Origin: an uncultured Selenomonadales bacterium
GTDB lineage: Bacteria > Bacillota_C > Negativicutes > Selenomonadales > Selenomonadaceae
Assembly: GCA_946407175.1 (NCBI GenBank)
Contig: CAMJNB010000011.1
Location: forward strand, 1-11,741
DNA: 11,741 nucleotides
Reading direction: 5' to 3'
Shown: positions 1 to 6,260 of the stretch, in pieces
Layout: every line of letters begins with the position of its first letter
How positions within the stretch are numbered: the first letter of the stretch is position 1
Position numbers and translations under genes: made by a program
Notes under the pieces: generated by a model
Told to the model about the DNA's origin: nothing
What the model saw: only the letters and a program-made list of their open reading frames with translations
Database searches by the model: none

Positions 1-1
1 T

Positions 2-30
2 TTGCCGTACAGATTATTTTTGTGTATAAT
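2..30 (+). promoter_or_regulatory. Predicted sigma-70-type promoter for cbiT-uvrC
   Basis: A TTGCCG box (2-7, four of six consensus matches) is followed after exactly 17 bases by a perfect TATAAT (25-30). Transcription would start near 36-38, so the message would begin almost at the AGGTG ribosome-binding site (37-41), leaving a very short leader. That tight fit is the main reason for doubt. No cobalamin-riboswitch-like leader can fit between this promoter and the start codon. Confidence 0.4.
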
Positions 31-47
31 CTTTGCAGGTGATGAAA

Positions 48-632
48 ATGAATTTAGGAATTAAAGATGAAGAATTTTTACGCGGGGAAAAGATCCCTAT
101 GACGAAAAGGGAAGTCAGAATTTTAACGCTTGCACTTGCACGTGTCGGCGGCGCTGAAATTATTGCGGACATCGGCGCAGGTACCGGCTCGCTTTCAATC
201 GAGGCGGCTAAATTTTCGCCGGACAGCAATATTTTTGCCGTTGAAAAAAATTCTGACGCAGTAGAGTTGCTGAAAAAAAATGTAAAAAAATTTTTTGCCG
301 ATAACGTCACGATTATTCACGCCGAAGCGTCCGAAGTGCTGAAAAATTTTTCGCAGATTGAAGTTGCACTAATCGGCGGCAGTGGCGGCAAGATTGAACA
401 GATACTCGACGCAGTTAATAAAAAGTTAAAAGTCGCCGGTCGCATTGCCGCGAATTTTATCGCGATTCAAAATTTGTCAATCTGCCTTGAATGGCTCCGC
501 CGTCACAAAAATTATAACTATGAAGTTATGCAAGTGCAGGTTAGTCACTTAAAAAAAATCGGCGCGTACGACATGACGCAGGCGGCTAATCCCGTGTACA
601 TTTTAATTGCGGAGAAATTACCCAATGACTGA
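48..632 (+). CDS. cbiT: Cobalt-precorrin C15-methyltransferase (decarboxylating), CbiT
   Basis: CbiT methylates C15 of a cobalt-precorrin and removes the C12 acetate carboxyl group, using S-adenosylmethionine, in the anaerobic cobalamin pathway in the cytoplasm. The N-terminus (IKDEEFLRG, then IPMTKREVR at about residues 16-24) is the family signature, and DIGAGTG at about 41-47 is the SAM-binding glycine loop. The 195 residues match stand-alone CbiT, with no fused CbiE domain. I chose ATG 48 because AGGTG (37-41) lies six bases upstream. In-frame alternatives at 33 (TTG), 39 (GTG) and 42 (ATG) overlap or precede that site. The gene overlaps uvrC by eight bases (ATGACTGA), implying translational coupling to a functionally unrelated gene. 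Whether other cobalamin genes lie upstream cannot be seen. Confidence 0.92.
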   Translation: MNLGIKDEEFLRGEKIPMTKREVRILTLALARVGGAEIIADIGAGTGSLSIEAAKFSPDSNIFAVEKNSDAVELLKKNVKKFFADNVTIIHAEASEVLKNFSQIEVALIGGSGGKIEQILDAVNKKLKVAGRIAANFIAIQNLSICLEWLRRHKNYNYEVMQVQVSHLKKIGAYDMTQAANPVYILIAEKLPND

Positions 633-2412
633 GTTGGTACAAGAAAAACTTAAGACGTTGCCGGATTCGCCCGGCGTCTACATTATGAAAGATTCGCAGG
701 GAAAAATTATCTACGTCGGCAAGGCGATAGTTTTAAAAAATCGCGTGCGGCAGTATTTTCAAAAAAACAAAAATCATTCGCCGAAAGTTATCGCTATGGT
801 TGCAAAAATCGCGGACTTTGAAACTATCGTCACGGCGTCGGAAGTCGAAGCGCTTATCCTTGAATGTAACCTCATTAAAAAGCACAGACCGCGCTACAAT
901 ATCTGCTTGAAAGACGATAAAAGTTATCCCTACTTGAAATTGACGCTGAATGAAGATTTTCCGCGCGTCTTTATCACGCGGCGCATTGTTGACGACGGCT
1001 CAAAATATTTCGGTCCCTACACAAATTCGCAGGCGGTTAAAGAGTCGCTTGAACTTCTGCGCAAACTTTTTCCCTTGCGTACGTGCAAGACTTTGGGCAA
1101 GCGTCCCTGCCTTGAATTTCACATTAACCGTTGCATGGCGCCCTGCGTCAACAAAATTTCCCGCGCAGATTACGCCGATTTAGTTAAGGCGACTGAAAAA
1201 TTTTTGGAAGGGCGTACGGCGGACGTTGAACGCGACTTGACGGCTAAAATGTCAAAAGCGGCGTCGGATTTAAACTTTGAACTTGCCGCGAAACTGCGCG
1301 ATATCCTTTTTGCAGTTAAAAAAATTTCCGAGAAACAGAAAATCGTCACGGATACCGGCGACATTGACGCGATAGGAATTTCGCGGCTTAACGATGAAGT
1401 CTGTGCGCAGATTTTTTTCATACGTGACGGCAAGGTTACGGGGCGTGAAAGTTTTCTGCTTAATGGCGCCGTTGATGAGTCCGATTCAAAAGTTACGGTG
1501 GAATTTATCAAACAATATTACAGTCGCGCAAAAATATCTGCCGCCGAAATTTTACTGCCGGTGACTTTACCCGATGATGACGTTGCAGTTTTAGCCGAGT
1601 GGCTGGGCGTTAAAGTCACGGAACCGAAACGCGGCGTCAAGCGTTCACTTGTTGAAATGGCGATTGAAAATGCGGCAAGGTATTTAACTGAACTTTCTGC
1701 GAGGCGTGAACTTAAAACGGCGCAAACTTCGCAGGCGGTTGAAGACCTGCAAAAATTTTTACATCTGCCAAAACTTCCGCGTAAAATGGAGTGTTTCGAC
1801 ATTTCCCACTTTCAAGGCGCCGAGACCGTTGCGTCAATGGTAGTTTTTGAAAACGGCGAACCGAGCAAAAAAAATTACCGCCGATACAAAATTCGTTCGA
1901 CGGAAGGCAAGCCCGATGATTTTATGTCAATGCGCGAAGTAACCGGCAGACGCTACGGCAAGTTGACGGCTGATGAATTGCCGGACTTGATTGTAATTGA
2001 CGGCGGTATCGGTCAGCTCCATTCCGCGCTTGAAATTATTCGCTCATTCGGTCACGACGTGCCGGTTGTAGGTTTGGCGAAGGAGTTTGAGTTAATCTTT
2101 GTCGAGGGCGAAAGTGAACCTATTGAGTTGCCGCGCGAAAGTCAAGCGCTGTACCTTATGCAAAGAATACGTGACGAGGCGCACCGTTTTGCGATAACGT
2201 ACCACCGCAAATTAAGACGTGCAAGAAATTTGAAATCGGAACTTGACAACATTGCCGGTATCGGTGAAAAGCGGCGGGCGGAGCTTTTTAAAAAATTCGG
2301 CACCATTGATAAAATTAAATCCGCGTCGCTTGACGAGCTTTTAACCGTGCCCGGTATGAATCGCACTGCCGCAGAATCGCTGATAAATTTTTTTAATGTA
2401 GGGAGGAAATAA
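625..2412 (+). CDS. uvrC: UvrABC excinuclease subunit C
   Basis: UvrC makes the 3' and then the 5' incision on either side of a bulky DNA lesion after UvrA/UvrB recognition. All expected domains are present. A GIY-YIG nuclease lies near residues 12-95 (GVY at 17-19, YVG at 30-32, Arg40, and the Glu-rich TASEVEALILE segment near 70-80). A UVR helical hairpin that binds UvrB lies near 199-235. The RNase-H-like 5' nuclease spans about 370-530 (FDISH near 389, DGGIGQL near 459). A C-terminal helix-hairpin-helix pair lies near 540-590. The 595 residues are the usual length. ATG 625 is preferred to an in-frame TTG at 607 because GGAGA (611-615) is nine bases upstream and MTELVQEKLKTLP is a normal N-terminus. 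The stop is followed by a GGGAGG-driven nine-codon frame (see findings). Confidence 0.97.
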   Translation: MTELVQEKLKTLPDSPGVYIMKDSQGKIIYVGKAIVLKNRVRQYFQKNKNHSPKVIAMVAKIADFETIVTASEVEALILECNLIKKHRPRYNICLKDDKSYPYLKLTLNEDFPRVFITRRIVDDGSKYFGPYTNSQAVKESLELLRKLFPLRTCKTLGKRPCLEFHINRCMAPCVNKISRADYADLVKATEKFLEGRTADVERDLTAKMSKAASDLNFELAAKLRDILFAVKKISEKQKIVTDTGDIDAIGISRLNDEVCAQIFFIRDGKVTGRESFLLNGAVDESDSKVTVEFIKQYYSRAKISAAEILLPVTLPDDDVAVLAEWLGVKVTEPKRGVKRSLVEMAIENAARYLTELSARRELKTAQTSQAVEDLQKFLHLPKLPRKMECFDISHFQGAETVASMVVFENGEPSKKNYRRYKIRSTEGKPDDFMSMREVTGRRYGKLTADELPDLIVIDGGIGQLHSALEIIRSFGHDVPVVGLAKEFELIFVEGESEPIELPRESQALYLMQRIRDEAHRFAITYHRKLRRARNLKSELDNIAGIGEKRRAELFKKFGTIDKIKSASLDELLTVPGMNRTAAESLINFFNVGRK

Positions 2413-2446
2413 ATTATGGTTTTCAGTAATAGGCTTATGAAATAAT

Positions 2447-2481
2447 CTGAAAGCTGAAAGCCGTAACCTGAAAGCTGTAAT
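2447..2481 (+). repeat. Period-7 degenerate tandem array, five units
   Basis: Five consecutive heptamers read CTGAAAG, CTGAAAG, CCGTAAC, CTGAAAG, CTGTAAT. The last unit supplies the first two bases of the next gene's ATG (2480-2482). The array fills most of the spacer after uvrC and leaves no recognisable Shine-Dalgarno before the YdjM-family gene. The same CTGAAAG heptamer recurs in the next spacer (3018-3038). Confidence 0.85.
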
Positions 2482-2956
2482 GAAGTGGATAAATCATCAA
2501 ATTGTAACCGGCTTTATAGTGTACGCGGCAAGTGACAACGCGCTTTTTGTGGCGTCAAGCATTGTCGGCGCGGTACTGCCGGACAAAGTGGAAGGCTCCC
2601 CGCCGCAAGAAAGTCGCGCGTATTGGAAGTGGCGCAAAAATCACCGTACATGGTCGCACTACCCGCCGCTGTACATTGCATTAATTTTGGCGGCGCAGTT
2701 CGCAGTAAATTATTTTCAAAATCCGCACGTGGAATTAATTTTAAATCTGATAACCTACGCACTTTTCGGCGCGTTACTTCACATAATCGAAGATGCAATT
2801 TGCGGCAAAGTTCCCGTCTTCACGCCGCACAGAAAGCACGGGATAAAGCTTTTTAAAGTCGGCTCATGGCAGGAATATTTTTTTGCCGCGCTGATAATCG
2901 GCGGTTGTTTAATTTTTAGGTTCAAAGATTTATTTTTGTCGGAATTTAATTTGTAG
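2480..2956 (+). CDS. YdjM-family (PF04307-like) membrane-bound putative metal-dependent hydrolase
   Basis: This 158-residue integral membrane protein resembles the YdjM / 'LexA-binding, inner-membrane-associated putative hydrolase' family, whose biochemical activity is not established. Hydrophobic segments lie near residues 8-33, 62-80, 85-103 and 134-150. Conserved polar residues sit at the membrane edges: His6, an LPD motif (33-35), HRTWSH (55-60), and His101/Asp105 in HIIED. These are plausible metal ligands and resemble the family's LPD and HR..TH signatures. The start at ATG 2480 gives the family-like MKWINHQIVTGF, but it has no good ribosome-binding site and lies inside a heptamer repeat. 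The last codons and TAG stop lie in a 20-base tandem duplication. There is no obvious functional link to uvrC or gltX. The family call is fairly secure; function is unknown. Confidence 0.75.
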   Translation: MKWINHQIVTGFIVYAASDNALFVASSIVGAVLPDKVEGSPPQESRAYWKWRKNHRTWSHYPPLYIALILAAQFAVNYFQNPHVELILNLITYALFGALLHIIEDAICGKVPVFTPHRKHGIKLFKVGSWQEYFFAALIIGGCLIFRFKDLFLSEFNL

Positions 2957-2979
2957 TGACGGAAATTAATTTGTAGCTT
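2940..2979 (+). repeat. 20-base tandem duplication over the 3' end of the YdjM-family gene
   Basis: Two units (2940-2959 and 2960-2979) agree at most positions. Each contains GGAA(T/A)TTAATTTGTAG. The first unit encodes the last residues (SEFNL) and the TAG stop. The second is a non-coding copy carrying the likely -35 element for gltX. Confidence 0.8.
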
Positions 2980-2999
2980 GCCGCATTTAGTGATATTAT
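2971..2999 (+). promoter_or_regulatory. Predicted promoter for gltX
   Basis: An extended -10 (TG at 2991-2992, TATTAT at 2994-2999) lies 17 bases after TTGTAG (2971-2976). The -35 is weak, three of six matches. The -35 sits inside the second copy of the 20-base duplication, so the duplication may have created it. The transcript would carry the heptamer array at 3004-3045 in its leader. Confidence 0.42.
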
Positions 3000-3003
3000 G
3001 TTG

Positions 3004-3045
3004 ATAGTGAATAGTTTCTGAAAGCTGAAAGCTGAAAGCTAATCT
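3004..3045 (+). repeat. Period-7 degenerate tandem array, six units, in the gltX leader
   Basis: Units in register: ATAGTGA, ATAGTTT, CTGAAAG, CTGAAAG, CTGAAAG, CTAATCT. Two TAG-type units come first, followed by CT-type units. The array ends just before the gltX ribosome-binding site AAAGGA (3048-3053). Confidence 0.85.
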
Positions 3046-3063
3046 CGAAAGGATTGTTGATAT

Positions 3064-4536
3064 TTGGAAAAAGTTCGTACACGTTTTGCACCGAGCCCGA
3101 CCGGCTACATGCATATTGGAAATTTGCGCACCGCGCTTTACGCCTACCTGTTTGCAAAATCTCAACACGGCGATTTTATTTTACGCATTGAAGATACCGA
3201 CCGCGCGCGCTACGTTGCCGACGCAGTGGAGTTCATAGAAAAAACTTTGGCGGCGGCAAAAATTATTCCCGATGAAGGACCGCATCACGGCGGAAATTTC
3301 GGTCCCTACGTTCAAAGCGAGCGCATGGAAATTTATAAAGCCTACGCTGAAAAACTTGTCGAGTCAGGTCACGCCTACCGCTGTTTTTGCGATGATGAAA
3401 GCGTTGACGATAAAGCTGACGATAATGGCGAAAAAAAATTCGGCGGCTACAATCGTCATTGTCGTGAACTTTCTGCAGAGGAAATTGAAAAAAATCTGCG
3501 CGAAGGCAAGCCGTATGTCATTCGCCAAAAAATGCCGCTTACAGGCGAGACAACTTTCTTTGACGTGTTGCACGGTAATATTACCATTGCCAACGCCGAG
3601 CTTGAAGACCAGGTGCTTTTAAAGCGTGACGGTATGCCGACGTACAATTTTGCCAATGTTATCGACGATCATTTAATGGAAGTCACTCATATAATTCGCG
3701 GCACGGAGTTTATCACGTCCACGCCCAAACACGTGTTGCTGTACGAATTTTTCGGCTGGGAAATTCCCACCTTCATACACCTTGCGCCGGTTATGGGTAA
3801 GAGTGAGGACGGCACTGTTTCAAAGCTTAGCAAGCGTCACGGCGCTACAAGTTTTAATGACTTAATCGAAGTCGGCTACCTGCCGGAAGTTATCACGAAC
3901 TACGTCGCACTTTTGGGCTGGAGTCCGAAGTCTAATCAAGAAATTTTTTCTATGGACGAGCTGATAGAAAAATTCAGTCTTGACGGCTTAAGCAAGTCTC
4001 CCGCAGTTTTTGACTACAACAAGCTGGATTGGATGAGCGGCGAATATTTTAAGGCGATGAGTGATGAAGATTTTGCGAAAGTTGCCGATAAATTTTTTGG
4101 TGAACTCGATGAAAATCTTGCGTCAAAAAAAGTTTATCTCGGCAGTTTGTTAAAGCCGCGTATTGCAAAGCTTAGTGAAATTCCCGCGCAGATTAAATTT
4201 TTACAGACAATGCCGCCGCTTGACGCCGAACTTTTCACGAATAAGAGAAATAAAGTTACGCCGGAAAATTCCGCGCAGATTTTACAAGGCGCCGTAAAAA
4301 TTTTGTCTGACGTTACGGATTGGAATGTTGACACGTTGCACGAAAAAGTTATGGCGTTCGTAGCTGAAACGGGATTAAAAACCGGCACGGTAATGTGGGC
4401 GCTTAGAATCGCGCTTTCCGGTCAAAAGGTAACGCCCGGCGGCGTGATAGAAATTTTGTACCTGCTTGGTAAAAAAGTTTCGCTTGACAGATTAAATGAC
4501 GCATTAAAATTTTTAGAAAATTTGCCGAAAAAATAA
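3064..4536 (+). CDS. gltX: Glutamyl-tRNA synthetase (class I)
   Basis: The enzyme charges tRNA with glutamate in the cytoplasm. If the host lacks GlnRS it may also charge tRNA-Gln before amidation, but the window does not show this. The HIGH-type motif is seen in PSPTGYMHIGNLRTALY (residues 10-26), and the KMSKS-type loop is SKLSKRHG (253-260). Between them is the family's catalytic core (for example IEDTD near 43-47), with the helical anticodon-binding region C-terminal. At 490 residues it is full length for bacterial GltX. The start is TTG 3064: the peptide begins MEKVRTRFAPSPTG as expected, AAAGGA (3048-3053) is ten bases upstream, and the next ATG would remove the HIGH motif. It is preceded by a predicted promoter and followed by a promoter-bearing spacer, so it may be transcribed alone. 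Confidence 0.97.
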   Translation: MEKVRTRFAPSPTGYMHIGNLRTALYAYLFAKSQHGDFILRIEDTDRARYVADAVEFIEKTLAAAKIIPDEGPHHGGNFGPYVQSERMEIYKAYAEKLVESGHAYRCFCDDESVDDKADDNGEKKFGGYNRHCRELSAEEIEKNLREGKPYVIRQKMPLTGETTFFDVLHGNITIANAELEDQVLLKRDGMPTYNFANVIDDHLMEVTHIIRGTEFITSTPKHVLLYEFFGWEIPTFIHLAPVMGKSEDGTVSKLSKRHGATSFNDLIEVGYLPEVITNYVALLGWSPKSNQEIFSMDELIEKFSLDGLSKSPAVFDYNKLDWMSGEYFKAMSDEDFAKVADKFFGELDENLASKKVYLGSLLKPRIAKLSEIPAQIKFLQTMPPLDAELFTNKRNKVTPENSAQILQGAVKILSDVTDWNVDTLHEKVMAFVAETGLKTGTVMWALRIALSGQKVTPGGVIEILYLLGKKVSLDRLNDALKFLENLPKK

Positions 4537-4542
4537 TTTTTA

Positions 4543-4571
4543 ATGTCAAAATTTCCGCCGTATGCTATAAT
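4543..4571 (+). promoter_or_regulatory. Predicted promoter for the yvyF pair
   Basis: ATGTCA (4543-4548, four of six matches) is spaced 17 bases from a perfect TATAAT (4566-4571). The -10 is extended by TG at 4563-4564. It begins just after the gltX stop and should start transcription near 4578. It looks like a sigma-70-type rather than a flagellar sigma-28-type promoter. This is the best promoter candidate in the window. Confidence 0.55.
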
Positions 4572-4587
4572 CATTTTGCCGTAATAT

Positions 4588-4625
4588 TTCGATACGGTTT
4601 AAAAAATTCGATACGGTTTTTAAAA
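4588..4625 (+). repeat. 19-base tandem repeat in the yvyF leader
   Basis: Two near-identical 19-base units (4588-4606 and 4607-4625) contain TTCGATACGGTTT followed by an A-rich tail. They lie between the predicted promoter and the strong ribosome-binding site GGGGAGGTG (4629-4637). They could be a protein-binding pair or simply a slippage product like the other spacer repeats. Confidence 0.8.
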
Positions 4626-4643
4626 ATTGGGGAGGTGAAATTT

Positions 4644-5138
4644 ATGGCGACAATTCCTAAAATGAAAATGAGAAATTGCATTCAGTGCGGCAGGGTTTTT
4701 TTATCGTCGGAGCGCGAAGACCTTTGCGCGGGATGTAAATCAAAATTTTATGAACTTGAAGAAATCGTCAAAGACTACGTTAAGGATCATCGCGGCGTTT
4801 CAATGACGGACGTTTCAGAGGCAACAGGCATTTCAAAAAAGTTGATACAGCGAATGGCGCGAGAGGGTGTCTTTGCCGATATGCCTATGGGCGAAAATTT
4901 TACCTACCCTTGTGCAAGTTGCGGCACTCCCATAAAAACCGGAACTTACTGTACAAGTTGTCTTACGCGACTAAGGCAAGAAACGAAAAAAGTTGCCGAA
5001 TCCATGCAAATTCGGTTCAAAGAGGATATGCCGACGCTAAAGAGATTGGACGCAATGGCGCAACGTGAATTTGACCAAGAACAGCGCGATAAGCGTATGT
5101 TTCGTGTCGGCAAGACAAATATTGTTCGTTCAAAGTAG
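4644..5138 (+). CDS. yvyF: YvyF-like flagellar-region zinc-ribbon/HTH protein, paralog 1
   Basis: This 164-residue protein has the layout of the flagellar-operon YvyF family (TIGR03826): an N-terminal zinc-ribbon C-x2-C-x12-C-x2-C (CIQCG...LCAGC), a central MerR-like helix-turn-helix (VSMTDVSEATGISKKLIQRMAREG), and a second ribbon C-x2-C-x9-C-x2-C (CASCG...YCTSC). A charged C-terminal tail follows. In Bacillus the gene sits by flgM/flgN; here no other flagellar structural gene is visible. Its molecular role is not firmly known; regulation of flagellar genes is the usual suggestion. ATG 4644 is chosen because GGGGAGGTG ends six bases upstream; an in-frame GTG at 4635 lies within that site. It is followed after 30 bases by a paralog, so the two are probably co-transcribed. 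Confidence 0.82.
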   Translation: MATIPKMKMRNCIQCGRVFLSSEREDLCAGCKSKFYELEEIVKDYVKDHRGVSMTDVSEATGISKKLIQRMAREGVFADMPMGENFTYPCASCGTPIKTGTYCTSCLTRLRQETKKVAESMQIRFKEDMPTLKRLDAMAQREFDQEQRDKRMFRVGKTNIVRSK

Positions 5139-5168
5139 TTCAATGAAACAGGAGGTCATCAGCAAATT

Positions 5169-5681
5169 ATGGAAGTAAGTATGAAAATGTGCAAAGGTTG
5201 CGGCGCACCGTTTATGCCGCAGGTTGACGAAGATTTTTGCTGGCGTTGCCGAAACAGTAAAAGCAGCAAGGAAGAGGAAGTTTTGGATTATCTGCGCGAA
5301 AATCCCGGCGTATCGATTTTGGAAGTTTCAAGGACTACGCAACTTTCTACGAAAACTTTGTTGAATATGGCGCACGAAGGACGTTTCGCCGGACTCAATC
5401 TAAACAAAGATTTCGGCTACCCCTGCGGCAGTTGCGGCAAGCTAATCACTTTCGGCACCTATTGTCCGGAATGTTTCGCCCTTATGAAGAGGGACGTTAA
5501 AAACGTCAAAAATTTCAACTACGCGAAACAGAGACCTACTACAAGTCGCGCGTCTTCAATGTCAGATGAAGATATGGTAAATATGTTTTACGGCAAAAAA
5601 GTCAAGGCAGATCGCGGCAGATCGCGTACCTTCTCCGACGGCATGCAGGACGAAATCGGTTCACGCAACAAAAAACGTTAA
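5169..5681 (+). CDS. yvyF: YvyF-like flagellar-region zinc-ribbon/HTH protein, paralog 2
   Basis: A second 170-residue copy shares the architecture of the preceding gene: ribbon one CKGCG...FCWRC (spacing 2-12-2), HTH-like VSILEVSRTTQLSTKTLLNMAHEG, ribbon two CGSCG...YCPEC (spacing 2-9-2). All eight cysteines are kept, but sequence identity is moderate, so the duplication is not recent. The C-terminal tail differs from paralog 1: it is rich in Arg, Lys and Ser and contains a perfect 10-base tandem duplication (5606-5625, encoding ADRGRSR). ATG 5169 follows GGAGG (5151-5155) at a somewhat long 13-base spacing; ATG 5181 would be farther still. The pair may form a heterodimer or act at different promoters, but that is inference. 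No terminator is visible after it. Confidence 0.8.
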   Translation: MEVSMKMCKGCGAPFMPQVDEDFCWRCRNSKSSKEEEVLDYLRENPGVSILEVSRTTQLSTKTLLNMAHEGRFAGLNLNKDFGYPCGSCGKLITFGTYCPECFALMKRDVKNVKNFNYAKQRPTTSRASSMSDEDMVNMFYGKKVKADRGRSRTFSDGMQDEIGSRNKKR

Positions 5682-5757
5682 GCTTAAAATTTGGTATCAC
5701 GCTTAAACTTTTGGCGCTAAGTTTAAATTTAGACGCTAACCTTAAACATTGGTGATG
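5682..5757 (+). repeat. Four degenerate 19-base tandem units
   Basis: Units at 5682-5700, 5701-5719, 5720-5738 and 5739-5757 share a (G/A)C/GTTTAAA-like head followed by TT-rich sequence and GCTA/TCAC ends. The best pair is units one and two (GCTTAAA...TTGG). The array starts one base after the paralog-2 stop and ends two bases before the next ATG, so it is the entire spacer. Its last unit contains GGTGA (5751-5755), the only candidate ribosome-binding site for the phosphatase gene. Confidence 0.75.
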
Positions 5758-5759
5758 TT

Positions 5760-6194
5760 ATGAAAAAAATTTTGTTTGTATGCAGCGGCAACACGGGGCG
5801 TTCGCCTATGGCAGAATTTTTTATGAAAAATCTTGTCAAAAATTTGAACGAAGAATTTTTAATCGCCTCTGCCGCGTCAAAACCTACTGACGGCGGAGAC
5901 TTGCACGAAGGCATTGCCGCGAAACTGCGCGAAGAAAATATCCCTTACACTAAGCATACCGCTCGGCAAATTACGGCTGACGATTATGCAAAGTTTGACT
6001 GCATAGTTTGTATGGACAAAGGCAATATCGCGCAGGTTAAAGCAATTTGCGGCGGCGATGCGGACGGTAAAATTAAATTGTTGCTTTCATTCTGCGGCGA
6101 AGAAAAAGACATCCCTTGGGACAAAAACGGTTTTGCAGAAACTTTTAACGACATTGAGCGCGGTTGCAAGGCTCTTCTTGAGTCACTGAAGTAA
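5760..6194 (+). CDS. ywlE: Low-molecular-weight phosphatase, YwlE-like (probable protein-arginine phosphatase)
   Basis: This 144-residue enzyme belongs to the low-molecular-weight protein phosphatase fold. The P-loop CSGNTGRS (Cys8 nucleophile, Arg14) follows the first beta strand MKKILFV. The candidate general acid is in DIPWD (Asp117 or Asp121). Thr12 occupies the position of Thr11 in Bacillus YwlE, the residue known to favour phosphoarginine over phosphotyrosine, so arginine dephosphorylation opposing an McsB kinase is the preferred reading. A tyrosine phosphatase acting on a capsule kinase is the alternative. Gly13 replaces the second P-loop cysteine that makes YwlE redox-sensitive. ATG 5760 gives the expected N-terminus, although the ribosome-binding site GGTGA is only four bases away. 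The stop lies in a 22-base repeat shared with the rex spacer. Confidence 0.85.
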   Translation: MKKILFVCSGNTGRSPMAEFFMKNLVKNLNEEFLIASAASKPTDGGDLHEGIAAKLREENIPYTKHTARQITADDYAKFDCIVCMDKGNIAQVKAICGGDADGKIKLLLSFCGEEKDIPWDKNGFAETFNDIERGCKALLESLK

Positions 6195-6260
6195 GATTGA
6201 AAAGTCACTGAAATAAGATTTAAGCGTTACTGAAGTAAAGTTTAAGAGTCACTGAATAAA
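6182..6260 (+). repeat. 22-base tandem array, 3.6 units, joining the phosphatase gene to rex
   Basis: Units at 6182-6203, 6204-6225, 6226-6247 and a partial 6248-6260 begin GT(C/T)ACTGAA and carry a TAA. The first unit contains the last residues (SLK) and stop of the phosphatase gene; the rest are non-coding copies of that gene end. The array occupies the whole spacer and ends directly at the rex ATG, leaving only a weak AAGAG as ribosome-binding site. Confidence 0.88.

Noticed and set aside
1..47. Cobalamin riboswitch before cbiT
   Set aside because: Only 47 bases are available and no B12-box-like sequence is seen.
33..47. Upstream cbiT starts (TTG 33, GTG 39, ATG 42)
   Set aside because: They precede or overlap the AGGTG ribosome-binding site; ATG 48 is correctly spaced and matches the family N-terminus.
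1170..1802. Open frames on the minus strand inside uvrC (1170-1511, 1518-1802)
   Set aside because: They mirror a clearly coding uvrC, have low-complexity Ser/Leu/Ala-rich translations and match no family; same for the antisense frames in gltX, era, fliB and others.
6195..6260. Rex operator or autoregulatory site upstream of rex
   Set aside because: GTCACTGAA units do not form the inverted TTGTGAA...TTCACAA pattern; they are tandem copies of the upstream gene end.
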